Shown: in pieces, positions 53,861 through 63,607 of the stretch
Layout of the letters: the number at the start of each line of letters is the position of its first letter
Position numbering within the stretch: position 1 is the stretch's first letter
Source of the DNA: Syntrophomonas sp.
Lineage (GTDB): Bacteria; Bacillota; Syntrophomonadia; Syntrophomonadales; Syntrophomonadaceae
Assembly (NCBI GenBank): GCA_016841245.1
Contig: JAENZN010000001.1
Location: 1 to 64,000 of the forward strand
DNA: 64,000 nt
Direction: 5' to 3'
The notes under the pieces: generated by a model
Told to the model about the DNA's origin: nothing
The model's database searches: none
Seen by the model: the letters and a program-made list of their open reading frames with translations, nothing else
Program-made: the position numbers and the translations under genes

Positions 53861-55177
53861 TTAAATAGAACTGGCCACTCTATTCCTTCCAGCTAATTTG
53901 GCCGTATATAGTGCCCGATCGGCTTTATTTATACTGGGACCCGGTTTATCGTTGGTTGATGGTCTAACCATAGTGATACCAATACTTACTGTCAAATAAG
54001 GTGCTGCCTCGGAGTATTCGTGAAGAATATTGATGTTCTGAATACTATTTCTGATATTATCAGCTAAACTTCTAGTCCCTTCCTCATCCATATTTATAGC
54101 TATGAATAAGAATTCTTCTCCCCCCAGCCTGGCCACAAAATCGCTGGAGCGCCGGCAGTGAGATTTTATCGTTTGAGCAACTTTGATCAGACAATCATCT
54201 CCTGATAAATGACCATAATTGTCATTAAAAGCCTTAAAATAATCAATATCTATCATTAATATTGATATCGAGTTCCCCTCACGTATCGCACGATTCCATT
54301 CTCGGTTCAAATAATCTTCCAGGTTTCTTCTATTGGGTATTCCTGTTAAATCATCTATCAGGGTAAGTTTTTTTAGCTCTTGATTAGCTTTTTCCAACTC
54401 CTCTTGAATGGTCTTTCTTAAAATAACTTCATCTGATAATTGTCGGTTAGTAGTATTTAAAAGGTCATTTTTGCTCTTGATTTCCCAGCGGGAGGCAAAA
54501 TCTCTTACATAATTTTCATAAAGGGTTTTGGCCATTACCCATGACAAAATCAATAAGATCCCAATATTAACATAATGCCCTATCAAAATGGCTGTGGAGG
54601 GCTGATAAAATGGTAAACCGATCATAAGTATACTGAGAGATATAAGGTAGGGAATAATCAACATCCTGCTGTTCACATAGAATATTATTGATCCCAGGAT
54701 CAAAGCTACTAAATAGGCTGATATGCTTCCGTATAAACGCTGATCAAATAAAGTTATCACCGCTGACCAGGTCATGATAAAGGTCAGGTAAGAAACCATC
54801 AGTTTTTCTATATAGGGCAAGTCAATCTGCCCCATCTGCGCCCGTTTTTTCAAGCAGCTGGACAAGTATAAATATATACAAGTTACAACGATGGTAATTC
54901 CATACATGAGACCATAAACTGAATTTTGAAAACCATGTTGCATGCTTACTGTTTTATGCGAAAAATGCGAAAAATATAGATTTGCTAAAAATAAGGCCAT
55001 CTCTAATATTATAATTACCATGGCAAATGATTTTCCACGGTTAATATTTTCTAAGGCAATTTCTTGAGCAAATTCCAGCTGGCATTGTACTTCAATACTG
55101 CCATTTACCAAATTCCTGATGCGCATAAGCAATTCCCTTCCAGATGCTAAAACCTTTAGTCCATGCTTGCTTTTCAT
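53861..55177 (-). CDS. Membrane-bound diguanylate cyclase (GGDEF)
   Basis: The 438 residues comprise a cytoplasmic lead, five to six membrane helices (about 55-225), a short coiled coil (about 240-275: LRDEVILRKTIQEELEKANQELKKL) and a GGDEF domain (about 275-438). That domain starts LIDDLTGIPNRRNLEDYL and the active-site motif is GGEEF (ARLGGEEFLF), competent for c-di-GMP synthesis. A substrate-contact motif DIDYFKAFNDNYGH is intact. No RxxD inhibitory site was identified by eye. The start at 55177 follows AAGGGATAAGG; 55126 (after GGAAGGG) is also possible. It is likely co-transcribed with TraB. Confidence 0.9.
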   Translation of the reverse strand: MKSKHGLKVLASGRELLMRIRNLVNGSIEVQCQLEFAQEIALENINRGKSFAMVIIILEMALFLANLYFSHFSHKTVSMQHGFQNSVYGLMYGITIVVTCIYLYLSSCLKKRAQMGQIDLPYIEKLMVSYLTFIMTWSAVITLFDQRLYGSISAYLVALILGSIIFYVNSRMLIIPYLISLSILMIGLPFYQPSTAILIGHYVNIGILLILSWVMAKTLYENYVRDFASRWEIKSKNDLLNTTNRQLSDEVILRKTIQEELEKANQELKKLTLIDDLTGIPNRRNLEDYLNREWNRAIREGNSISILMIDIDYFKAFNDNYGHLSGDDCLIKVAQTIKSHCRRSSDFVARLGGEEFLFIAINMDEEGTRSLADNIRNSIQNINILHEYSEAAPYLTVSIGITMVRPSTNDKPGPSINKADRALYTAKLAGRNRVASSI

Positions 55178-55543
55178 CCTTATCCCTTAGGCATAAAAAA
55201 GATGATTATCCTTTATTATCGATAATTAAAAGCTTTTTCTATATGTTTACAATTATTCATATTAATTTGGTGCTTGGTCTACTTAAAACCAATGCTAGCA
55301 ATACTTATTTTTTTAAAATAATTACTAATTACTACACTAATAGTAATTATAACCATTAAACTGTTGACCTGTTAACTTTTTGTTCCGCAATTAACCTTAT
55401 TAGCAGAGGTCCCATAAGGCTTCCCCCATATATATTTAATCTAATATAAATTTTATAAATCTAACCCCGTTTTTCACAGTATTAATAACGCATTTATAGA
55501 AGATACGTATATTATATCTTGATAGAGAGAATGGAGTGAAATC

Positions 55544-55933
55544 TTGAAACCAATGAAAATTCTTTTATGCAGTGACAATCTTTTATATACCCAAAATCTT
55601 GCTGCTGCTTTTGAACATATATCATCTTTTGATGTAATAATGAGGGATGTTCTGGCAGATAACCTAATATTTGATGCCAGTGTTTTTCAACCAGATATTG
55701 TAGTATGGAAACTAAATGAGCATCAAAAATGTTTATCCAGCTTAAAAGAACTTCGCTTCTGCTGTCCATCTTCCTACCTGTTCATATTATGTGATAATCC
55801 AGCCTATATAGATATATCTACTATGTTTGATCTGAAACTGACAGCTACTCTTCCTGCTCTTCTTCCAGCAGGACAGATTGCAAATGCGGTGGAGCTTTCT
55901 ATTGATGCAGGATTAATATGTTTGCCCCTGTAA
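55544..55933 (+). CDS. Stand-alone pseudo-receiver domain
   Basis: The 129 residues (TTG at 55544 after TGGAGTG) fold like a NarL/FixJ receiver: MKILLCSDNLLYTQNLAAAF, FQPDIVVWKLNE, SYLFILCDN and a closing helix ending GLICLPL. The residue that should be the phosphorylated Asp of beta-3 reads Lys or Trp (DIVVWKL), so it is not a phospho-switch. The usual HTH output is missing, the protein stopping at the linker. It may act through protein contacts or be a truncated regulator. It is divergent from the diguanylate cyclase. Confidence 0.6.
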   Translation: MKPMKILLCSDNLLYTQNLAAAFEHISSFDVIMRDVLADNLIFDASVFQPDIVVWKLNEHQKCLSSLKELRFCCPSSYLFILCDNPAYIDISTMFDLKLTATLPALLPAGQIANAVELSIDAGLICLPL

Positions 55934-56347
55934 ACGGCAGGGACTAACTTAAGCATGGAGGAGGGCCTTCATTCCTTCCCCTACAACCTTAATATTTGAT
56001 TAATAGGAGCCGTTGCCTCTCAGGCATGCAGCTCTAAATTAGTTATGACCTCCACAATTATCTATGCCCACTTATTTATGACCATCTCACCCGAATCAAA
56101 TTCGCGATGCACCTTCATCCACTGCTCCAAAAGGGGATAGCGGTTTTATGCCAAATTTAAGTTAGGCAACAATATTATTACTCAACTTTAGTATCCCGAC
56201 CCCATTTTCCCTGTATATTAAATATTTTTTTAATGGTACAATTTCCTATGGTGCTGATGGCGTTAGATTACAATCTGGTAAGTACTGGTCTGCATCTTTA
56301 TTTATTAGATAGGAAATTAAACATTTTTAAGGCAAGGAAATGAAATA
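55934..56347. other. Gene-free interval with possible remnant
   Basis: No intact gene. On the minus strand 56142-56062 encodes RYPLLEQWMKVHREFDSG and a few more residues before a stop, bounded upstream by a stop codon, which might be the tail of a lost gene. A TACAAT box at about 56238 could be a -10 for the MATE gene. Confidence 0.3.
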
Positions 56348-57715
56348 ATGGATGAAAGAGCCCTTCAATTGGGAGAAAAAAATATCAGTCATCTTCTATG
56401 GCAGTTTTCATTGCCGGCTATCATCGGTATGCTGGCCAATTCTTTCTATATAATAATTAACCGCTTATTTGTAGGCAACGTGGTAGGTGCAGATGCAATT
56501 TCGGGAATGACAGTTACCATGCCCATTTCTTTAATCATCATGGCCTTCGGTATGCTGGTTGGCATTGGTGCCGGCGCCATGATCTCCATTCGTCTTGGGC
56601 AGCAGCAGCAGGACGAAGCCGAACAAATTCTGGGCAATGCACTTTCTCTGCTCCTGATCATTGCCGTAGTGGTATCGGGAATATTACTGCTTTCTCTTGA
56701 TTATCTCCTAACTGCGTTTGGAGCTAGTCCTGATACCCTACCTTATGGACGTCAGTTTATAAGCATCATCCTATTTGGATCAGTTTTTCAGCATATAAGC
56801 TTTGGATTGGGAGCTACAATTCGCTCCGAGGGTAATCCCCGTATTTCTATGAATATCATGCTTATAAATGCGGGCTTAAATATTGTTCTGGATTTTATTT
56901 TCGTTTATATTTTAGGGTATGGAATGCCAGGTACGGCTTTTGCAACAGTTATCTCGCAGGCCATCTCAGCCGCACTGGTTATTCGCCACTTTCTCAGTCC
57001 TGCCAGTGTGTTACGGCTTAAACTTAAAAACCTCCGTTTGCACAGGCATATACTTATAGGCATATTAAGCATTGGCATGGCTCCGTTTTCCATGCAGCTG
57101 GTCTCCAGCATGATAATCATTCTCTACAACCAGGGTTTAGCCAATTATGGAGGAGATGCAGCCATTGGTGCTTTTGGAATAATTTATTCCATCACCATGT
57201 TTATTCTCATGCCGGTTATTGGTATCAGCCAGGGTGCACAGCCGGTCATTGGTTTTAACTACGGAGCAGGAAAGTATACCCGCGTGAAAGAATCTCTCAA
57301 ACTGGCTATCATCTACGCTACGCTCATTGTAACGCTAGGATTCATTCTGATCCAAGTATTTGGTGCACCCATTATGAAAGCATTTACCTCAGATCAAGAG
57401 CTGCTTCAAATCGGGATACATGGTATACACATCTTCTTGTTGGTTCTGCCGGTAATTGGTTTCCAGATCGTCAGTGCCAATTTTTTTCAGGCTATTGGAA
57501 AAGGTTTTACCTCCATGTTTCTGAATATGCTGCGCCAGGTGATTTTACTCATACCAATGCTTTTGACTTTCCCGCATTTCTTCCACTTGAACGGTATATG
57601 GGTTTCCTCCCCGGCATCTGATTTAACTGCTTCAATGATAACTGCCATCGTGCTCTTTAGAGAATTGCGAAAATTAGATACAAAGCAGAGCCAAATGCTG
57701 CTGGAAAATGATTAG
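56348..57715 (+). CDS. MATE-family multidrug efflux transporter
   Basis: The 455 residues form 12 helices in two related halves: LLWQFSLPAIIGMLANSFYIIINRLFVGNVVGADAISGMTV in the first, and IGAFGIIYSITMFILMPVIGISQGAQPVIGFNYGAG in the second. That is the NorM/DinF-type fold of the MepA branch. It exports cationic drugs in exchange for H+ or Na+. AAGGAAATG-type spacing sets the ATG. It is a single gene converging on a kinase remnant. Confidence 0.93.
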   Translation: MDERALQLGEKNISHLLWQFSLPAIIGMLANSFYIIINRLFVGNVVGADAISGMTVTMPISLIIMAFGMLVGIGAGAMISIRLGQQQQDEAEQILGNALSLLLIIAVVVSGILLLSLDYLLTAFGASPDTLPYGRQFISIILFGSVFQHISFGLGATIRSEGNPRISMNIMLINAGLNIVLDFIFVYILGYGMPGTAFATVISQAISAALVIRHFLSPASVLRLKLKNLRLHRHILIGILSIGMAPFSMQLVSSMIIILYNQGLANYGGDAAIGAFGIIYSITMFILMPVIGISQGAQPVIGFNYGAGKYTRVKESLKLAIIYATLIVTLGFILIQVFGAPIMKAFTSDQELLQIGIHGIHIFLLVLPVIGFQIVSANFFQAIGKGFTSMFLNMLRQVILLIPMLLTFPHFFHLNGIWVSSPASDLTASMITAIVLFRELRKLDTKQSQMLLEND

Positions 57716-57719
57716 ATGT

Positions 57720-57935
57720 TTATGATTTGCGGTTGACCCTGACATTAAAAGTGGTTTCGTGTGAACCACTTTCGATATCAATAGCTGCATTATGCCGTTT
57801 AGCTATTCCATAGCATACTGCTAACCCCAATCCTGTACCTTGTTCTTTCGTACTAAAAAAAGGAGTACCCATTTTCTCCAATAGTTCAGTAGGTATTCCT
57901 TCACCCTGATCTTCAATTGAGTTAATTTTTTCTAT
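57720..57935 (-). pseudogene. C-terminal remnant of a histidine kinase
   Basis: Downstream of aspA the minus strand reads RQIEKINSIEDQGEGIP, then MGTPFFSTKEQGTGLGLAVC and IESGSHETTFNVRVN before TAA at 57720. These are the G1 (DQGEGIP), F (TPFF) and G2 (GTGLGL) boxes of a HATPase domain, as in Bacillus KinA-type sporulation kinases. The N-box, His region and sensor are gone, and the frame merges without a start into the 3' end of aspA. It is the stump of a deleted sensor kinase gene. Confidence 0.8.
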
Positions 57936-59341
57936 TTGCCGGGAATACCGGGTCTGGTTACCTGAAATAGATTCAGGATCTGCAGAGCTTGTTCTTCAGG
58001 CATAATATCATCTTCCGCCAGCACCTGTTTAATAGTTTTTCCCTTTTGACGAGCTTTTTCGGCTATCTGGGCTGCCTGGTCATATCCGATATAGTCGATT
58101 AGAGCCGCAGCTAGAGCAGAAGATGCTTCAACATGTTCACTGCATTTCTCCACGTCAAATGCAATTCCTTTAATACATTTATGATTAAAAATATCAACGG
58201 CCCTGGTGAGTATCTCTAGAGATTCCAGCAGGCATTCTGCTATCAATGGAATAAAAGCATTCAGCTCCAGTTGGCCAGAAGCTGCTGCCAGAGTGATACA
58301 TGTATCATTGGCTATAACTTTCATAGCAGTTTGAACCACCATCTCACATATTACCGGATTAACCTTACCCGGCATTATAGATGAACCGGCCTGAACCGCC
58401 GGCAGCTTTATCTCCCCTAGTCCTCCGGCTGGTCCTGATGCCAACAGCCGCAAATCATTGGCTATTTTCATCAGGGTAACTGCGGCCGATTTCAAAAGCC
58501 CTGATACTTCAACAAAGATATCCATATTTTGAGTGTTATCTATAGGATAATCACTTCTGGCCAACCCCAATCCGCTTAAATCCTGCAGAATATCCGTTAC
58601 TGTGTAGATATAAGCCAGAGGAGCATTAATTCCTGTACCTATTGCCGTACCTCCCAGATTAATTTCTCGGAGCCTTTCTTCTATTTTATACAGCCGCCAT
58701 CTGTCCCGGGATACAGCCCTTGCATAAGCACCGCATTCCTGACCTGCCGTTATCGGCAGCGCATCCATTAACTGAGTTCGCCCCAATTTTAATATGCCGC
58801 TGAATTTGTTTTCATTCACCTGCAGGCTTTCTTGCAGCGCCGCAAAGGATTCACTTAAGATTCTCAGCAGCTTGATAGCTGCAATCCGCAGAGCGGTAGG
58901 ATATACATCATTGGTAGACTGGCAGCAGTTTACCTGGTCCAGGGGATGAATTATATGGTAATCGCCTTTTTTCTCTCCCATTATTTCCAGAGCCCGGTTA
59001 GCTATTACTTCATTAACATTCATATTGCTGGAAGTTCCTGCCCCACCCTGCAGGGCGTCTACAATAAAATGCTTATCCAGTTTCCCTGCCAGAATATCTT
59101 CACAGGCCTGGATAATTGCCTGAGCTTTATCCTCTGGCAGTTGTCCGATATGGACATTGGCCAGGGCCGCAGCCTTTTTAACCAGAACAATGGCATAAAT
59201 CAGGTTTTGATTGGTTTTTCTATCGGACACCCTGAAATTTTCCAAAGCGCGGGCTGTGTGTATTCCATAACAGGCATCAACAGGAATCTCGACCCTTCCC
59301 AACATATCCTCTTCTATCCGATAGGTCAGTTCTGTTTTCAT
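57932..59341 (-). CDS. aspA: Aspartate ammonia-lyase
   Basis: The 469-residue fumarase/aspartase-family enzyme has the signature GSSIMPGKVNPVICE (catalytic Ser in the flexible loop), plus GGAGTSSNMNVNEVIANRA, HPLDQVNCCQSTNDVYPTALRIA and GGTAIGTGINAP. It converts aspartate to fumarate and ammonia. The first ATG lies 3 bases after hydF, so the two genes form one operon. Such an aspartase often sits among hydrogenase-maturation genes in Clostridia, where a role in supplying ammonia for the bridging dithiolate has been proposed; this is background inference. The 3' end abuts a kinase remnant. Confidence 0.92.
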   Translation of the reverse strand: MKTELTYRIEEDMLGRVEIPVDACYGIHTARALENFRVSDRKTNQNLIYAIVLVKKAAALANVHIGQLPEDKAQAIIQACEDILAGKLDKHFIVDALQGGAGTSSNMNVNEVIANRALEIMGEKKGDYHIIHPLDQVNCCQSTNDVYPTALRIAAIKLLRILSESFAALQESLQVNENKFSGILKLGRTQLMDALPITAGQECGAYARAVSRDRWRLYKIEERLREINLGGTAIGTGINAPLAYIYTVTDILQDLSGLGLARSDYPIDNTQNMDIFVEVSGLLKSAAVTLMKIANDLRLLASGPAGGLGEIKLPAVQAGSSIMPGKVNPVICEMVVQTAMKVIANDTCITLAAASGQLELNAFIPLIAECLLESLEILTRAVDIFNHKCIKGIAFDVEKCSEHVEASSALAAALIDYIGYDQAAQIAEKARQKGKTIKQVLAEDDIMPEEQALQILNLFQVTRPGIPGK

Positions 59342-59344
59342 ATG

Positions 59345-60580
59345 TTATTCGGTCCTTTCTGCAGCCCATTCCATCCTGGCCCGGGGAAACGGTATCAAAG
59401 CCCGATCCAATATACCGTGAACCCAGGCAATCAACACCCCGTAGTTCACAATGGGAACTCCGACCTTTTTGGCCTGCTCAATACGGTGCATTACCTCTTT
59501 TCGGTTCAGCATACAGGCACCACAGTGGACTACCAATGCATATTCACCCAGGTTTTTAGGATATTCAATTCCAGATACATGGTCAAATATCAGCTGTTTT
59601 CCAGTCCTCTGGCGCAGCCAGCGTGGTATCTTGACAGTTCCTATATCATCAGACTGGCGGTGGTGGGTACAGCCTTCACTGATCAATATCCGATCCTGGT
59701 CTTTAAGATTTTCTATAGCTGAGGCCCCTTTGACCAGTTCCACCAGATCTCCTTTGTAACGGGCAAAAAGTATAGAAAAAGAGGTCATCATAATATCTTT
59801 TGGGGTATCAGCCGATACTTTTAAAAATACCTGGGAATCAGTAATGACCATTTTAGGTTTTCTGCCCAGATTAGCCAGCGTTTCCCGCAGTTCATATTCC
59901 TTAGTGACCACAGCTATAGCATCGGTTTCCAGGATATCTCTTACAGTCTGCTGCTGAGGCAGAATGAGTCTTCCTTTGGGTGCCGCCTTATCTATCGGTA
60001 CAACCAGTACTACAAAATCTCCGGGATTAATCAAATCGCCCACCAAACGAAATTTGTCAGCTTCATTCGGTAGATTTTCCATCATATTCTTCTTTAGCGC
60101 TTCTATCCCCTGCCCGGTTTGAGCTGATACCGGTATAACAGGAAACCCGACCTCCTCAGGTAGTTCATTTACCTGACCATTGTCATTGCAGTCAATTTTA
60201 TTCCATGCCGCCACTATGGGTATATTTTTTTCTTTTAATAGGACAGCAATAGATTGATCATAGCTCGTATACCCTACCATTGCATCTATTACTAACACTG
60301 CCAGATCTGCCTTATTTAAAATATCCAGCGTTTTCTCTCTTCTCAATTCTCCCAGTTCACTGACATCATCCAGGCCGGCAGTATCGATCATGACCACCGG
60401 CCCAACTGGGAGCAGTTCCATCGGACGGTATACCGGATCGGTGGTTGTCCCTTTTACTGGCGAAACCAGTGCTATGTTTTGATTGCTGACAGCATTGATC
60501 AAACTTGATTTCCCCGCATTAGTCCTGCCCAAAAAGGCAATATGATATCTGTTGGCACGGGGTGTGGAATTAAGACTCAT
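59345..60580 (-). CDS. hydF: [FeFe]-hydrogenase maturation GTPase HydF
   Basis: The 411 residues hold an N-terminal GTPase domain (GRTNAGKSSLINA, about 18-30; DTAGLDD; WNKID), a dimerisation domain, and a C-terminal Fe-S domain with the HydF motif: CTHHRQ (about 318) and HCGACM (about 370). HydF is the scaffold that carries the 2Fe precursor to the hydrogenase. HydE, HydG and the hydrogenase are not in the window. GGGAGGGG precedes the ATG. hydF and aspA form one operon. Confidence 0.94.
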   Translation of the reverse strand: MSLNSTPRANRYHIAFLGRTNAGKSSLINAVSNQNIALVSPVKGTTTDPVYRPMELLPVGPVVMIDTAGLDDVSELGELRREKTLDILNKADLAVLVIDAMVGYTSYDQSIAVLLKEKNIPIVAAWNKIDCNDNGQVNELPEEVGFPVIPVSAQTGQGIEALKKNMMENLPNEADKFRLVGDLINPGDFVVLVVPIDKAAPKGRLILPQQQTVRDILETDAIAVVTKEYELRETLANLGRKPKMVITDSQVFLKVSADTPKDIMMTSFSILFARYKGDLVELVKGASAIENLKDQDRILISEGCTHHRQSDDIGTVKIPRWLRQRTGKQLIFDHVSGIEYPKNLGEYALVVHCGACMLNRKEVMHRIEQAKKVGVPIVNYGVLIAWVHGILDRALIPFPRARMEWAAERTE

Positions 60581-60810
60581 TAATATCCCCTCCCAATAAA
60601 AATACCCCTTTCCTGCGATAAGAGAGGAAAGAGGTGCACTATGTTCCAGTATTTTATTTTAGCGCCTTCCTCGCTCTCAGGCAAAAAACCCTTGAGGTAA
60701 GAATACTTTTATTTACTTGCTATTATTTTCCTGTTAGTATTGGTTTTTGTCAAGAAGATAATTTTGACAGGATGGATATCACAACGCAATAACAATTTAG
60801 ATCAGTGGGG

Positions 60811-60875
60811 TCAGGCACTAACTTACTAACTTATTATTATATAGTTTGGCAATAAGTTGGTAAGTTAGTGCCTAA
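60811..60875. repeat. Long palindrome, GCACTAACTTAC family
   Basis: Arms 60811-60835 and 60851-60875 are inverted 25-base copies with two mismatches, around a 15-base loop. The core is GGCACTAACTTACTAACTTA. The right arm matches the repeat at 21471. It lies 33 bases after the P-type ATPase stop. The rest of 60581-60810 holds only the hydF leader region, in which I identify no riboswitch. Confidence 0.75.
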
Positions 60876-60908
60876 CACCTTTTAAGTCACCATTAAAGTC
60901 ATGTAAGC

Positions 60909-63002
60909 TTAAAGCCTCCCCGCCCGCAGGGTGCGGGTCGCGTTGAGGACAGCCAGCAAGGCTGCACCCACATCGGCAAATACTGCCTCCCACATAGTTG
61001 CTGTGCCCATTAAGCCTAAAATGACAACGGCGGCTTTTATCCCCAGGGCGAGGATAATGTTCTGGATGACTATTTTTCTTGTGAACCGTGCTATTTGTAT
61101 GGCATGGGGCAACTTGTTCAAGTGGTCATCCATCAATACCACATCAGCCGCTTCAATAGCGGCATCAGATCCCAGTGCTCCCATGGCCACACCAATATCT
61201 GCTCGGGTGAGCACCGGGGCATCGTTTATGCCATCACCGACAAATATCAGCTGGCCCTGGCGATCTGGAACAAGTTTTTTTATGGCCTCCAAGTGTTCTA
61301 CCTTATCCTGGGGAAGAAGTTCAGCATATACCTGATCTACCGCTAATTCACCGGCGGCTGTATCCGAAGTGTTTCGATCATCTCCGCTGAGCATTATTAT
61401 TTGTCTCACGCCCAAATGTTTTAACTGCTGTATTGAATCAGCTGTTTCTCTTTTTAACTCATCGGATATCAGCAGGCAGCCAACATATTGCCCATCGACT
61501 GCCACATAAACCATGGTCCCCGGTTCAGTCTTTCTCAGGTGCTCTATTCCTTCCCTTTCCAAAAGCAGGCTGCTTCCAGCCAATACCCGGCTGCCTTTTA
61601 TAACCGCTTTAATACCACTGCCCTGGATTTCTTCATATCTTCCAATTACATCCTGATCTAGTCCACCCTGCCATGCTTCTCTTATTGATCTGGCTATAGG
61701 ATGGCTGGAATATATTTCTGCTAAGGCTGCCCATTCCAATATTTCTTTTTCATTAAAGCCATTTATGCTTTCTATCCGAATTACTTCAAATACTCCCCGA
61801 GTGATAGTACCCGTTTTATCAAATATTACCGTGTCCACATTTACCAGTTGATCCAGGATATTAGCTCCTTTAACCAGAATACCGGCCCGGGAAGCAGCGC
61901 CTATTCCCCCAAAGTAACCAAGAGGTATGGACACCACCAGGGCACAGGGGCAGGATATGACCAATAGAATAAGAGCTCTGTAAATCCAATCGTTAAAAGC
62001 TGCTCCGGGTAGAAATAACGGAGGAATAATGGCAGTCAGCAGTGCTCCTGCTACTACCAGTTGAGTATACCGACCTGCAAAGCGGGTAATAAATTGTTCC
62101 GCGGGAGCCTTCCTGACTGCTGCATTTTCCACCAGTTCTAATATTTTGGCCACCGAGGATTGAGCATACTCTTTGCTGACCCTTATTCTCAGCAACCCAG
62201 AGCCATTGATAACTCCGCTGAGAATTTCCATCCCCGCCTCAACTCGACGCGGTTTTGATTCCCCGGTCAGTGCAGAACTATCTACATATGAACTCCCCTC
62301 TATGACAATACCGTCCAAGGGCACCCTTTCACCCGGTCTAATCTCGATAATTTGCCCCACCAGGACTTCATCAGGATCTACTCTTTCGCTTCTGCCGTTT
62401 AGCAGCAGGTTAGCATAATCCGGGCGAAGGTTCATAAGCTCTGATATCGAACGGCGCGACCTGTTCACTGCCAGATCCTGAAACATCTGGCCTGCCGCAT
62501 AAAAAAGCATAACGCTGACTGCTTCTCCCAGGGCATTAACCGCTATAGCACCTAATGTAGCAATAGACATCAGGAATTTTTCATCAAATATTCGTCCCTT
62601 AAAGATATTATTCAGAGCCCTTATTAATACAGGATACCCGACCACAAGATAGGCACCTGCATAGAATAGATATGAAATATCGCCATAATAATCTTTTCTA
62701 TCTAATAGCAGAGCTCCCCCCAGCAACACTGCGCTGATAAATATTCGGACGAGACTAATCTTTGGATAATAATAATCCACCCTTTCGGCCTTAGCCCCAG
62801 TTTTCTCTATGGCTACCAGACGAACACCAGGTTCCACCCGATCTGCTATCTTCTGAACTTTATCCGCAAATGAAGGTTCTAAATGCAAGGACATAGCAGC
62901 CAGGTTGATTTTTACATCTCTTAATTCTGGTATCTGATTTATCTCTTTTTCAATCTTGGCAGCACAGTTAACACAAGTGAGTCCTTGCAGTAAATATTTC
63001 AT
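60909..63002 (-). CDS. Zn/Cd/Pb-exporting P-type ATPase
   Basis: From the ATG at 63002 (after GGAAAAGGA) the 697 residues comprise one HMA domain (LTCVNCAAKI, Cys10 and Cys13), eight membrane helices, the A-domain (SALTGESKP), the metal-site SCPCALVVS, DKTGTITRG (phosphorylated Asp) and GDGINDAP. Helix 7-8 shows ALGIKAAVVIL and FADVGAALL, whose Lys and Asp mark the Zn/Cd/Pb group rather than the Cu group. It exports divalent soft metals from the cytoplasm. It is downstream of, and probably under, the CadC-type repressor. Confidence 0.92.
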   Translation of the reverse strand: MKYLLQGLTCVNCAAKIEKEINQIPELRDVKINLAAMSLHLEPSFADKVQKIADRVEPGVRLVAIEKTGAKAERVDYYYPKISLVRIFISAVLLGGALLLDRKDYYGDISYLFYAGAYLVVGYPVLIRALNNIFKGRIFDEKFLMSIATLGAIAVNALGEAVSVMLFYAAGQMFQDLAVNRSRRSISELMNLRPDYANLLLNGRSERVDPDEVLVGQIIEIRPGERVPLDGIVIEGSSYVDSSALTGESKPRRVEAGMEILSGVINGSGLLRIRVSKEYAQSSVAKILELVENAAVRKAPAEQFITRFAGRYTQLVVAGALLTAIIPPLFLPGAAFNDWIYRALILLVISCPCALVVSIPLGYFGGIGAASRAGILVKGANILDQLVNVDTVIFDKTGTITRGVFEVIRIESINGFNEKEILEWAALAEIYSSHPIARSIREAWQGGLDQDVIGRYEEIQGSGIKAVIKGSRVLAGSSLLLEREGIEHLRKTEPGTMVYVAVDGQYVGCLLISDELKRETADSIQQLKHLGVRQIIMLSGDDRNTSDTAAGELAVDQVYAELLPQDKVEHLEAIKKLVPDRQGQLIFVGDGINDAPVLTRADIGVAMGALGSDAAIEAADVVLMDDHLNKLPHAIQIARFTRKIVIQNIILALGIKAAVVILGLMGTATMWEAVFADVGAALLAVLNATRTLRAGRL

Positions 63003-63216
63003 AAATCCGGTCCTTTTCCTTTCTCCCGTCAAATCTTAACGGTTCAAGTACTTGTCAGCCTTTTAATATGGTTTACCCCAATTGTATTAATAGCCTCAGA
63101 TTCTTATAGTATAATTTCCCTTCTCTACCCGATGATCTTATAAAAGCATCCTCACTGGCCCTAAAGCATATCTTCTTTAAAGGCTCTATAGAAACTCTCT
63201 CTGAAAAGGGCTAATT

Positions 63217-63576
63217 TCACTCATTTACATGCTCTAATGCCTGGTTAAATAACATGCCAATATGATGATCATCAAGTGAGTAATATATAACTTTTCCATC
63301 CCGCCGAAACTTAACCAGTTTCTGGGTTCGCAAGAGTCTGAGCTGGTGCGATACGGCTGATTCTGATGAATTAACCACCACAGAGAGATCACAAACACAT
63401 AGTTCCTGCTGCTGCAGAGCATGGAGAATCTTCAGACGGGTCGGATCCCCCATACATTTAAAAAGTTCGGCCAGACTATTGATTATTTCATCCTGCAGTA
63501 TATACTGACGGGCTTTTTCCACTTTCTCAGTATGAATACATCTTACCTGGCAAATATCATTAAGTGACTGAGTCAT
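63217..63576 (-). CDS. ArsR/SmtB-family metal repressor, CadC-like
   Basis: The ATG at 63576 follows GGAGG. The 119 residues carry the winged helix of ArsR proteins (about 38-95; VVNSSESAVSHQLRLLRTQKLV). Metal site 1 of CadC type is present: N-terminal CQVRC (two Cys) and ELCVCDLS (two Cys in the recognition-helix region). The C-terminal helix has DDHHIGMLFNQALEHVNE, the alpha-5 metal site of Zn-responsive members. It should release the operator on Cd/Pb/Zn binding. The gene precedes the P-type ATPase by 214 bases on the same strand. Confidence 0.9.
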   Translation of the reverse strand: MTQSLNDICQVRCIHTEKVEKARQYILQDEIINSLAELFKCMGDPTRLKILHALQQQELCVCDLSVVVNSSESAVSHQLRLLRTQKLVKFRRDGKVIYYSLDDHHIGMLFNQALEHVNE

Positions 63577-63607
63577 GGGCTGCCTCCTTCTTTCAAATGC
63601 GTACACC

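Noticed and set aside
60581-60720. Structured-looking leader before hydF (GCCTGAGAGCGAGG, AGGTGCAC)
   Set aside because: I compared it by eye with glycine, TPP, c-di-AMP and T-box patterns and found no convincing match, so no riboswitch is called.
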